From Phorcus lineatus (lineage: Eukaryota > Mollusca > Gastropoda > Trochida > Trochidae): 64,000 bases of DNA. The notes under the pieces were generated by a model. It ran no database searches, was not told where the DNA came from, and saw nothing but the letters and a program-made list of their open reading frames with translations. A program made the position numbers and the translations under genes. The stretch lies in the NCBI GenBank assembly GCA_921293015.1, contig OV121092.1, positions 13,522,001-13,586,000 on the forward strand, written 5' to 3'. Below, piece after piece: positions 1 to 10,135 of the stretch (position 1 is its first letter; every line of letters begins with the position of its first letter).

Positions 1-76
1 AGTATATAACACATCGAAATGCTTTTTGATATGATTTAGTTAAATTTTATTTAGAAATTGAATGGGTTTTTACTGT

Positions 77-193
77 GTGTTTGCAATGGAAAAGCTACAT
101 TCAAACCCTTGTGAACCAAGCTAGCCTGCGAGCAGGTTCAGATGAGAGTTTGAATGTAGCTTTTACATTAAAGATTTACATTGCAAACACACA
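77..193. repeat. Imperfect inverted repeat upstream of gene A
   Basis: Two arms face each other: GAAAAGCTACATTCAAAC near 90-108 and its complement GTTTGAATGTAGCTTTTAC near 151-169, with outer halves TGTTTGCAAT (about 79-88) and ATTGCAAACA (about 180-189). A 12-base interruption sits in the right arm and the loop is about 40 bases. This could form a cruciform or be an old MITE. No coding potential is seen in 1-598 otherwise. Confidence 0.6.
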
Positions 194-598
194 AACAAAT
201 CTAGATTCGGTATGTGTGACTAGGAAAGATCTTACTTTGTATCGAATAATTTTGAGGCTTAAATAATCCAAAGAGAGCAATATCAATTTGCAAGAACTGA
301 TAACCGTAAGATCCATGACAAGACTTGCCTTACTCAAGCGAACGTCTAGACACGCATTAAATTGTGAAAAGGTCTATCTGGGTGTAGAAATTAGCAAGTT
401 TGTATCATGATTTAAAGAGAATCACTGCGATTAATTATCTATCACCTTTGAGAATCTAGATTTTTCTGGTATTTTGGCATAAGGTTTTAAGGTTTGCATT
501 GTTTCATGGCAGAGATGTAAACGTTTCAAAACACCATAAACAATTTAATCAGAACCATTAATGTTAATGATATTTAATTATTTACACCAACAGCGAAA

Positions 599-1277
599 AT
601 GACGTCTGAATCCACCCAATGGCGTAAAAAGGGAAATGACGTGTACCAGAGCGTGACAGACGGACTTTGTCCTGCCCTGAAGAGAGATCGTCTAAACTTG
701 GCGCTTCACCACTACAGTCGGGCTAACGATTTGGCCAGAACCTCCACTGAGAAATCCTCAGCTTGCAAGAACCTTGCCTTGACTGCATGGAAGATGGCCC
801 CGGTCGCTAAGGACAGAAACGAGAAACCTCAGACCATTCACTTCTACTATAAGGAAGCTCTTAAGTACTTCCGGGATGCGCACGCAGCATCAGACGAGCA
901 GTCTCTTGGATGGGTGTCGGGAGTGATGACGTCCGCCATAGTCTGCTGGACGGAGTTCCTGGAGACTCTGGACTCTGTGGATGTGGAAACGAGGATCAGA
1001 GAGGTTCAGGTGGCGGTTCAGTTCGTGCTTGACCGTCTGACCCGAGCTCAGGCCAACCTAGAGGTGACTAATCATTTCTTCCACGCTGGGATCACAGAAT
1101 TGCAGCAGCAAAACTACAAGAAGAGTCTGAGCATGCTCAAGGACTGCTACTTTCCTCTGACTGAGGCCAGAAGGCTGGGCACTTCCTGTGGGAGTGTCAT
1201 GGCGGAAGTTGATTTGCTTGAGGCTGATATCTACGTTCAGACCTGTGTTACCGAGTCGATCAAGGCACGTGTTACAG
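599..1277 (+). CDS. Gene A coding exon 1
   Basis: This exon is 679 bp and ends ACAG|GTACAG in phase 1. The frame stays open past the donor to a stop at 1316-1318, but the homologous exon of gene B stops matching exactly at the donor. An acceptor-like tract (ACACCAACAG) lies just before the ATG. Confidence 0.85.
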
Positions 1278-3910
1278 GTACAGTTTGTCTCACAAATGTT
1301 TGTATCTCATGTGGTTAAGAAATATATAGACAGTGAACTATTTTATTTCGGTGTTGTGGTCAAAATTAAATTATTAGAACGCAGATATAGATATCCCACG
1401 AAACTATTTCAACTTCAACAGTTGATGTGTGAGTTAAACATGTACTTTTATACTGAAGGAAGAGTAACACCCATAGTGTTCTTTCTGGTTCATAATCAAG
1501 GGATAAACAATCTGTGAAAAACGATAGCTTTTCTGACGAGTCAGAATGTAGAGAAGGCATTTTAACAATTTTTATATTTTAATTCTGTAATTTCCACAAT
1601 GAATATTAATTAATGCAAAGTATTTATATATATGTATATTTCAACATTGAAGAAATTAAATCCAAACTTGAAAAAAATTATAAAAATTTTGAAAGATATT
1701 GACACTGTTGAAAAATTCATATCCAAAAGAAATGATAATTTTGCGCAATTTACAGATAAGTGGTTCCTACTATTCCCAATATTTGATACATAATCATTCC
1801 TAAGGTCTGTCCATATCTTTGCCATATCTCTTTCATATATTTACTTATCCTACTATTTATATAATGTACTAAGCTTATGATATATCAGCTACAATTTGCA
1901 CATGTAATTTATATGAATATTATGATACATTATAATGTACTATTTGTATCAAACTATGGAATCAATAAAAAAGTCTTCTTTTTTAGAGCCTCATGACCAG
2001 ATTACCGTTAGTAGTACTCTAGATTTTAGTATGAATGCCTTAAAATCTTTCCACGTAATTCGTTCCTGTTGCTTAGGTTTATGTGGTACTTAGTTTATGA
2101 AGTACTTTTTTTAATTAGATAAGATTGTTTATATTAAGTGACTTTTTCCTTTTGTGTAATACCTTTAGTTTTTTAAGAACCTGTGCAGCACTGCCTTCGA
2201 AGTCATCTTGCTATCCTGCTAAATCAGTGTATATATGAATCCGCTCTCGCTCCTATTTCACACCCTGGCCTCTTTCAAGCCAAAAGCCTTGTATCGCTAG
2301 CTATCGTACCAGCCAACGAGACGACTCGCATTCAGCAACAGCGGCACAACCCGGAAGGAATCCGTTGAGTTCAAGATTGTAGCTTCACCCTACTTGCATG
2401 AAGGCTATTCATTCGATGAAATAATAACAGGTGAACTAAGCCTCGAGTATCAAACCGATCCACCCTTACGAAGCATTTGGCCCGAACGAGATCAGGGTAT
2501 AAGGAAGGAGCAAGAGCGGATTCATACACGCTGAGTTAGCAGAATGTCATCTTACATGTCACTGACAAAACGAATCCTTAAAAAGAACGACCACCTCGAT
2601 ATTCAATTTTCCAGCATCATGGTTCAAATTTGAACAATATTTAAACATGGGATGACTCTTTTGGAAGAGATTTATTTCCACTAATGTTGTGTCTCCCTGT
2701 AGGAGATGAACTCTTGTCCAGAGTGATCAAGGACGAAGAGATTCTCAATGTGGACATGGTCTGGGATGTTATTGACTGGTACAGAACGGTAAGAACCGTT
2801 AATCTCTTGCAAAAAGGAATAGATCAAGTCAAGTGCATGATCTAACCTCTGTTTCAATACGAGCAACTATTTCATTACTGTTTTACAAAAACAAAAACAA
2901 AAACATAATTTTTCGTATAATAACTAACCTTAGGAAAGACAAAGTGTCAATATTATCTTATTTATCATATACACATTAAATATCTCAGGCCATTATGCTG
3001 ACGCGTGAGAAAGATTTCGAGATGGAGGCGATAGCTCACTCTCGCCTTGGACAGGTGTACGACAAGATCCTAAGAATGAAGAAGAAAGCGAGGGAAAACT
3101 TCCACAGAGCCGTGGAACTCGCTAACCTTATGGTGCCTCGCAACTTCACTTCAGTTGGTAAATATTCCATAATGTCTTCGCTTAATGCTTAATGAAATTT
3201 TGATAGAAAGTATGATTTTGAGACTTAGGTAATAAACAGAATATCATATTCGTGTCCATGACAAACTATATTTTCGAAACTCATGCCTAAATATCAGAAT
3301 ATCCCTCGCTCTCGCTCATGAAATACACAAGATTATAGGCACTCGTGCCGTAAACATAGTATGTCATGAACATTCATATAATATGCTCTTTTCAAACGAT
3401 AGTCATTGATTGATACGACTGTGTCTGATTGTTTCTACTGTCTGGATGTATTTCTCCTTAGATTGGTACATCGAGGCCACCAGTGCCTTACAGCGGTACC
3501 AATCAGAGACGGTCCTAGCTGAGGAGAAAGCTCGAGAGGCCGAGAAGGAAAAGGTCAAAGAGGAAATTAAAGACGACCTCAAAAAGTTGGAAGAGGAATT
3601 CAAGAAGTCGACTAAAATTGAATTCCTGATGTTCCTGTACAAGAACTATGAGCCAAAACACCCAACCTTCAAAAAAGCGGATATCCAAGTGAAGCCTGCA
3701 GTGGACCAATGGAAGAAGCTGTACTGTAAAGCTGTTGTTCACTACCACCCAGACAAGGTGGATGTAGAGAAACACGGTCTCAAGTGGAAAGTACTGAGTG
3801 AGGAAATTACTAAACTGCTGACCAAGCATTATGAGACACTGAAAAGTCAAACCTGTGAAGAGAAGACCAAGACGAAGGAGAACACACCAGAGTCCAAAGA
3901 GGACAAATGA
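599..3910 (+). CDS. Gene A: TPR-like/J-domain protein, 4 coding exons
   Basis: I join 599-1277, 2703-2788, 2989-3157 and 3462-3910 into a 460-aa protein; all introns are GT-AG and the phases (1, 0, 1) agree. Residues 1-226 (exon 1) are helical and TPR-like, starting MTSESTQWRKKGNDVYQ. Exon 3 carries another TPR-like helix pair (AIAHSRLGQVYDKILRMKKK). Exon 4 has a Lys/Glu coiled coil followed by a J domain (WKKLYCKAVVHYHPDKVD) with the HPD triad at residues 407-409, the signature needed by J proteins to stimulate Hsp70 ATPase. It is therefore probably a cytosolic Hsp70 co-chaperone; no signal peptide or membrane segment is visible. Client and pathway are unknown. The start is chosen because the same ATG context follows an AG acceptor-like site in the paralogue at 16056, so an untranslated 5' exon may exist. 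Gene B is its tandem copy. Confidence 0.85.
2180..2545. mobile_element. Fold-back/MITE-like element in intron 1 of gene A
   Basis: The ends are complementary: TGAATCCGCTCTCGCTCCT near 2235-2253 against AGGAGCAAGAGCGGATTCA near 2505-2523, extending to the tips through CTGCTAAATCAGTG and its diverged complement CGCTGAGTTAGCAG. The long arms and short diverged middle fit a non-autonomous fold-back element. One arm-like copy lies in intron 1 of gene B (16848-16990). No transposase is present. Confidence 0.6.
2703..2788 (+). CDS. Gene A coding exon 2 (86 bp)
   Basis: The acceptor is CCCTGTAG|GAGATG and the donor GAACG|GTAAGA; phase runs 1 to 0. It encodes DELLSRVIKDEEILNVDM plus ten further residues. 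The gene B exon at 18638-18723 has the same length and about the same sequence, which confirms this very short exon. Confidence 0.85.
2989..3157 (+). CDS. Gene A coding exon 3 (169 bp)
   Basis: The acceptor is TATCTCAG|GCCATT and the donor TCAGTTG|GTAAAT; phase runs 0 to 1. It encodes a TPR-like helix pair rich in Lys/Arg. The gene B exon at 19771-19939 has identical length. Confidence 0.87.
3462..3910 (+). CDS. Gene A coding exon 4: coiled coil and J domain
   Basis: The acceptor is TCTCCTTAG|ATTGG and the stop is TGA at 3908-3910. After a coiled coil rich in Glu/Lys comes the J domain; its HPD codons are at 3746-3754 (CAC CCA GAC). The protein ends in a short acidic tail (TPESKEDK), much shorter than in gene B. 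Confidence 0.88.
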
Positions 3911-5150
3911 ATCAAGTCTAGCCGGTTTAACTGCTATAAAACTGATGAAGACACGCTCATTTATCTCTCTTTGGATTGTAAGGTGTATTTGAAGATATGA
4001 AAATTGGTGGCAAAGAGTCTAAGGTTAATTTTGTCATTCAATATAGCTTTTTTTTTCATTGCCTGTGCTATGACCTTAGGTTTTATTTCCTTTCGGGCAA
4101 CTAACTATATCATAATAATGAGTTTTGAGCAATTTTATGAGAGGTGGTGATGATATTTTTTGAGCATCTCTCTACATAAGGAAAGTCAAATTATTATACG
4201 ATTTCAATTGAAAGTTTTAAATGTTCTATAATATGAACGATATGATCCCCTCTTCCATCCTTTCGAACTAAAATATTAAGATTCAGTCAGATTGAGTGTT
4301 ACAAATCCCAATATACCCAAGGGTAAAGCTACATTTTAACATAATTACCTAACGTGGAAACATTTCATGCCAATGCCTTTATTCACAATATGTTGACATT
4401 TCTTTAAGGTTTCCCTTTTACAGGAAAAAATCCTGATTTTGGCATTTTAGAGATAAAGATGCATGTTTAGGGAGGCGACCTATGGTCTTTAAGCTTTTAT
4501 TTAAGCAGTGTGAAAAATCATAAAACATATTCTGTGTCACTTTAACATGAAGGGTTGTTCACTTAAACAAGTAAGAAGCATTTCAATTGATCTGAATACT
4601 GTTGTTTCTTATTTATTGCAAAGGAAAATCCCCCACAAAGTCTCCAGGTAGCATATTGCAAGTTTGAATCACCTATGAAAAAGCAGGATTTAAATTCACT
4701 TTACACAAATGCATGCTTATAGATAACCTGAAAGATGATTTTTGTTATTTCCTTGTCATGTTATGATGTTTGCGTCTTCTAATTATACCGATTTAGCTAA
4801 AACCCATCAACAGTTAAACATCAAACTGTGCCATGTATAATTTAGAGATTCCTCTTTTTAAGGAAAAATGCCTTTTCACAACTTTTTAGACATGTCCATT
4901 ACAATTATATAATTTTAAAATGTTGGAAATGTTGTATCTATGTAATATTTTAATTTAAGATATCTTTTGGGTTAATATCAATTATAAATTATCAACTTAC
5001 AAATTCTCTCTTTTGGCATCATGTTTTTTGGGTTTTTTTTTATTCTCTTGTGGATCGACCTTAGGCTGTTCAATAGCTTAGACTTTCTGTTTTTCAAATG
5101 AACAATACCAGACACAAACAACGTTTCATGTTCATAAATTTAAATTGATT
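3911..5150. other. 3' flank of gene A, no gene
   Basis: AT-rich with no coding frame. Bases around 4130-4255 resemble 30285-30390 downstream of the third-copy remnant (shared GGAAAGTCAAAT and ACGATATGA words), so this is duplicated 3' flank. I found no convincing AATAAA close to the stop codon. Confidence 0.6.
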
Positions 5151-5960
5151 GGGTGTTTTTATTTTATGTTTTTTATTGCTTGTATTTTCCTTTTATGTTT
5201 TAGTTAAGAAATTTGCTCATTAGAAAACTTAGTGTACAAGTATATGCAGGAAAAACCTCACGTGTGCTATTTCCTTCAAATGGGCATTCGAAAGTTCTTA
5301 TCAAGAAAATGTATGTCTTTCTATTTTCATTAAAATCATGAAAATATGTATAACAATATGATATCCATCTCAATGTCTTAATAAACAAACATTTATTCTG
5401 ATTGATAAGTAACTTCTTTGAAAGATCTAAAATGTAAAGATTGATTGCTTTTGCCAATACAGGAAATGCGACAACGTAGTCAATGAGACTTGGTACCTGA
5501 TTAAGCACAACGTAGTCAATGAGACTTGGTACCTGATTAAGCACAACGTAGTCAATGAGACTTGGTACCTGATTAAGCACAACGTAGTCAATGAGACTTG
5601 GTACCTGATTAAGCACAACGTAGTCAATGAGACTTGGTACCTGCTTAAGCGTAAGGTCATGTGCACTTTAAAAGTAAAGGCATTCTTGTATTTTCAGATT
5701 CAACCGAAAGGCAATAGCTTTTTTCTTGTTGAAATTTTGAGATATGAAAAATGAGAAGCTGAGAGCAGAATCATATTAACGTTTGAAGCAAAGTTTGATT
5801 TCACTTATGTAGTTTGAGAATTAACAACACAGGCGGCAGACTCTAAATACATATAAGTATACATCCTTATTTATATAAGCCCGAAAGATGATACGACAGA
5901 GTCGGCCATCTTGCATTCCCTAGTAACTGAGCAAGTGTTCCGGGAAAAGGTTGGAAACCC
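5150..5960. repeat. Segmental-duplication block downstream of gene A
   Basis: The stretch from AAATTTGCTCATTAGAAAAC (about 5209) onward matches 27805-28160, with conserved words such as GTGTGCTATTTCCTTCAAAT and TTAAAATCATGA. The part at about 5795-5950 matches 29870-30010 (GCAAAGTTTGATTTCAC, GGCGGCAGACTCTA). The two halves are separated by about 1.7 kb in the second copy. It is the flank of the J-protein gene duplicated along with the gene. Confidence 0.7.
5471..5650 (+). repeat. 36-bp minisatellite, 5 units
   Basis: Five almost identical 36-bp units begin at 5471, 5507, 5543, 5579 and 5615; the core word is CAATGAGACTTGGTACCTG. The homologous place in the second duplication block (about 28105-28125) has only one unit, so the array expanded after duplication. 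Reverse-strand frames here only translate the repeat. Confidence 0.92.
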
Positions 5961-6079
5961 AAAGTATAATCTAGATAGGTATGAATATCTATATATAGAG
6001 TATGATGTCTGTGTAAGTCAGTACATCCCTGTTTCCAGGTACCCATTTCAAGAGCTGGATGGACTGGGTGCATAGTGCT

Positions 6080-7059
6080 CGAGGGATTTTTTTTATGTTT
6101 TACATAATTTAAGTATATATATATATAGGTAAAAAGGTGAAGAAAGTCTCACGTGAAGTAAATGGATATTTGGAAATAAAATACTTCAGACGACACTTGC
6201 TGTAGATATCATTTTAATGATGGCTGGATGCGTCGAATTTCGACTTGATAACAAGTCTTTTCAACAGTGACTGTGTGTATATATATAACCATTTATTCTG
6301 TCAAGTCATTATTGACAGAAGCCGATGACGGAAAAACAGATGTCAGTTGACCACAGGCGTGGTTATTACAGAAGAGGTTTTCACACTGGAGAAAATACTG
6401 ATTTGCAGAAGTTCGCTGGTATGGCCACTCATAAAATCATCAAATTGTGGTTCCAGAATTATTTCGAAATAATGAACTTGTTTGGCGCATGAGAGTCTCG
6501 ATGCAGGTCATCTTGGTGAAATTAATACTTGTGAAAAATCTTGACACATTTGCTTTTTTCCAGTTAAAGTTATGGCTGATTTTTTTAAAACCTGTCACAT
6601 TTTTAAACAAAAAAATAACAAAATTCCTCTTGCTCATTTAAAACCTATATCGGCTTTTGAAGAACCTTTCAGTTGAAATCATTATTTGTGTTGGTCCACT
6701 GCCTACGAGTAGATTTGGTAATCAATATCTTCTCACAATCATGCGTGCCTCTACAACATCCCCCAGGACAATGCTATTCTTAGGATTGGTGCACAAACGT
6801 TTCTTTCATGAAATAATATGACAGGGCACAGACGAAACAGATAAGTACTATTGCTTCACTCTCCTCGGTTTCCGATTGTCATGTGAATAATGACGATGCA
6901 CATGTTAATGACATTACAAGCCATGTAAAATTGATGATCTTTGTGAGTATGTATCACCAAAGTTAAACAATTGTGATGTGTTAGGTCACATGGGTCTCCT
7001 GAAAAGGAATATCAAATATCAGCTTCTTGGTGTGCCTGGCCAATCATATATTGTTTCCT
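6080..7059. other. Intergenic, no gene seen
   Basis: AT-rich sequence with a short TA run near 6115-6126. No coding frame with recognisable content. Confidence 0.5.
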
Positions 7060-7318
7060 CAGGTATAGAAAATTAAGGTACGACAATGCTTTTGATAATG
7101 ATCAGCTTTTATGCACTAATTGTAATATGAAGGTAATAGAAGATTGGTATCATTTTCTATTAGTCTGCCCCTATTACAGGCATTTACGGGAAAAACTTAT
7201 TCCTCAATACTATTTCATATTCCCTTCGAGGGAAACATTTAATCACTTAGTATCTTCTAGCAATCCTGAGCTTATTAAAACTCTGTCCATATATTTGAAA
7301 AGAAAACTGTCGATATAA
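7060..7318 (+). pseudogene. LINE ORF2 C-terminal fragment
   Basis: The frame reads a typical C-terminal tail of a LINE polyprotein: LRYRKLRYDN, then CTNC, then WYHFLLVCPYY, forming a C-X2-C...H-X4-C zinc-knuckle-like motif, then a hydrophobic end and a stop at 7316-7318. The reverse transcriptase part is missing upstream. The same kind of motif ends the intact RT frame at 21422-23617, but the sequence is clearly diverged. Confidence 0.65.
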
Positions 7319-8734
7319 TTTATGTAAACTTGAAATGCGTCGATTTTGAGCAGTATTTTCATCTGCTTTTGGCTATGAGGTCTCTTCACGGGATAAATTT
7401 GTCACTTGTCAGTAATGTATAGTTTTTGGTGATGCTGTGCCTCTTAAACACCCATTTACTATTCAGTAAAAATTGAAATTCTGGGGAGTCGAAATACATA
7501 CTTGACAAAAACATCATTGCCCCAACTGACAGTCTTTTGTGTTCACCTTGTGGTCTTTCACCGAAGAGTAGTATCTCTACTTAGAAACCTTTTGGGGAAA
7601 GGCCAAAAAAATTGCGTGTAATAATATTTGTTAGGTTGCATTTGAATGCTCTTGAATGGACTGGTGTCACAGCAAGTTTTGTGAAGAGCTTTAATGTGCA
7701 AATTGATGCAAGTAATGTGGTTACAAGTGATGTGCTTATTCAATACAAGCACCAAAGACACCCCTTGAACGTACTCTTGGTAATATTTCGGCCTTGCAAC
7801 ATTTTGAAGTGTATTTAGTCACCTCTGCTTTTCCAGTTAAAGCCTTTACCGACCAAAATCCTTTGACTTTTTTCACAAAATGAAGAATAAACATCAAAAG
7901 TTTTTGAGTTGCAGTTTCAATTGCTAAATGTTAAAAGTTAAACATAATCATAAGTGAATTCTCACGGGGTTTTTTTTTTCGTAAAAGCCTAGACTTATCG
8001 GATTTTAAAAAACAACAGACCAATTTTCTCTATGATAACATTTTATTATATTTAAGTCTTAAGAGGTTTAACAGTTCTTTTGGCATTCCTTTTATGTTTT
8101 CAGCAACTACTCAATGAAATAAAAGCTACTGATACACCCAGTGAGTGAAACTGCTAATGGTTGGGACAGACCTCCCGTTTGGATACGTTTTTCACGATAA
8201 AATAGATAAACATATATGATTTTCAGAAGGCTTTTGGATATCGAAAGATATGTCAACACTGCAGTATGAAAACGGTTACGTACCGAAATTCGCAACCAGT
8301 CCTATTAATAATAATTATTATTACATTGTTAGTAATCGTCTGTCCTAAATGATGCGTAGCTGGCTCTCGATACTGCAAAGGGAGATCATTGTTTTTCATC
8401 AAACTCAGACCTCTTGTCCATGGCAACCATTCATAAAATTGTCCTTTTCATTATCGAAATCAGGCCTCTTAAGCTTAAAGAGTCCTGATAAATTAAGCGG
8501 AGACACTTTGGGAAACGTCTTTTAAACATCTTCCCACCGACAGAGACACCAATATATTCATAAAAGGTTGATTAATCAGATAAATGATCTAAAAAGTCAA
8601 GTTAAAATGCTTACTTCAAATGTCTGAATTGAAATATTTGAACACACTATTAACGTTTGCTATAATTTTAAAAAGATATAACAGAACAAATAAATAAATC
8701 AAACAAATGGATATAACCATAAAATACTTAATTC
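7319..8734. other. Intergenic, no gene seen
   Basis: Short open frames on both strands have no recognisable content. I see no RNA gene or repeat structure. Confidence 0.45.
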
Positions 8735-8950
8735 CGCCTTTGAAGTGAAGTGAGGAGAGTTGGTGTTTAACGCCGCTTTAACGCGTTTATCGCGACTGCT
8801 GGTATTATTGCAGGGAGAAAGCCGGCAACACCATTGTGGCTCTACATTGCGGTGAAACCTGCGAGCTGGAACTAACGAACCATGGGTGGTACTGCGCTGA
8901 ATTTCAGTGTAGCAATGCACCCAAACCTGACTGCGTATAGAACGCCTTTG
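8735..8950 (-). mobile_element. SINE, headless copy
   Basis: Read on the minus strand, the body matches the SINE at 34185-34447 (shared plus-strand words GAACCATGGGTGGTACTGCG and GCAGGGAGAAAGCC). The 3' part ends in AAGCGGCGTTAAACACCAAC, the tail also present in the 65-bp unit at 53413-53477. The tRNA-like head is absent, as in 5'-truncated retroposition. Confidence 0.65.
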
Positions 8951-9044
8951 AAGTAGATAATATTTCAGCAAACTGAGTACAGCTAAGTACACGAATGCAA
9001 AAGTTATCTCAATATTAACAATCATTTGAAACCTTTTCTTATTA

Positions 9045-10135
9045 TACCCCCGCCTTACAGCGTAAGCGGAGGTATATAGCGTTCATTCTGTCCGTCCGTC
9101 TGTCTGTCTGTCCGTCTGTCCGTCTGTCCGTCCGTCACAAATCTTTGTCCGGAGCATATCTCCTAAACTATACATGCTAGCTTCACTAAACTTCATACAC
9201 TTATCAACCATGATCCCTAGATGTGCCTTTTGAGGGTTAGACCAACAAATTATTTTTATTTTTTGCGGTTTCCATGGAAACATGACTAAAACAGTGACAA
9301 AGTCCTTTGTCCGGAGTATATCTTCTAAACTATACATGCTATCTTCACCAAACTTCATACATTTATCAACCATGATCCCTAGATGTGCCTTTTGAGGGTT
9401 AGACCAACAAATGAGTTATATTTTTTGTGGTTTCCATGGAAACATGACTAAAACAGTGACTCTATGACCAAGTCCTTTGTCCGGATCATATCTCCTAAAC
9501 TATACATGCTAGCTTCACTAAACTTCATACACTTATAAGCCATGATCCCTAGATGTGCCTTTTGAGGGTTAGACCAACAAATTATTTTTATTTTTTGCGG
9601 TTTCCATGGAAACATGACTTAAACAGTGACAAAGTCCTTTGTACGGAGTATATCTTCATAACTATACATGCTATCTTTACCAAACTTCATACACTTATCA
9701 ACCATGATCCCTTGATGTGCCTTTTGAGGGTTAGACCAACAAATGATTTTTATTGTTTTTGCGGTTTCCATGGAAACATGACTAAAACAGTGAATATATG
9801 ACTTAGTCCTTTGTCCGGTGTATATCTTCTAAACTGTACATGCTATCTTCATCAAACTTCATACACTTATCAACCATGATCCATTGGTGCACCTCTTGAG
9901 GGTAAGACCAAAAAATTATTTTTATTTTTTGCAGTTTACATGGAAACGTTACTTAAACAATGACTATCTGACAAAGTGCTTTTTCCTGAGCACATCTCCT
10001 AAACTATACATGCTAGCTTCAACAAACTTAATTACACTTATCAACCATGATTCCTAAGTGAGCTTTTTAGGGTAAGACCAACAAAGAAAGCCAGACTAAA
10101 GTTTGAAGCGGGGGTATGTGAGCTGTGCTCACTTC
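9045..10135. repeat. About 170-bp tandem repeat, 6 units, with CTGTCCGT microsatellite
   Basis: Units start near 9144, 9306, 9477, 9636, 9807 and 9980 and share TTTGTCCGGAG, ACTATACATGCTA and GGTTTCCATGGAAACATGAC. The array begins with CCCCGCCTTACAGCGTAAGC and a CTGTCTGTCCGT microsatellite (9090-9136) and ends at GCGGGGGTATGTGAGCTGTG. The outer GC-rich borders look like element ends, so it may be an internally repeated non-autonomous transposon. Reading frames across it are repeat translations. Confidence 0.85.

Noticed and set aside
1188..1517. 109-codon frame overlapping exon 1 of gene A
   Set aside because: It runs across the exon 1 donor in another frame and is not conserved in gene B.
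2681..2866. 61-codon minus-strand frame
   Set aside because: It is antisense to gene A exon 2, which is supported by the paralogue.
5471..5650. CRISPR-like array (36-bp units)
   Set aside because: Units are contiguous with no spacers, and the DNA is eukaryotic; it is a minisatellite. The 44-bp array at 47430 was rejected for the same reason.
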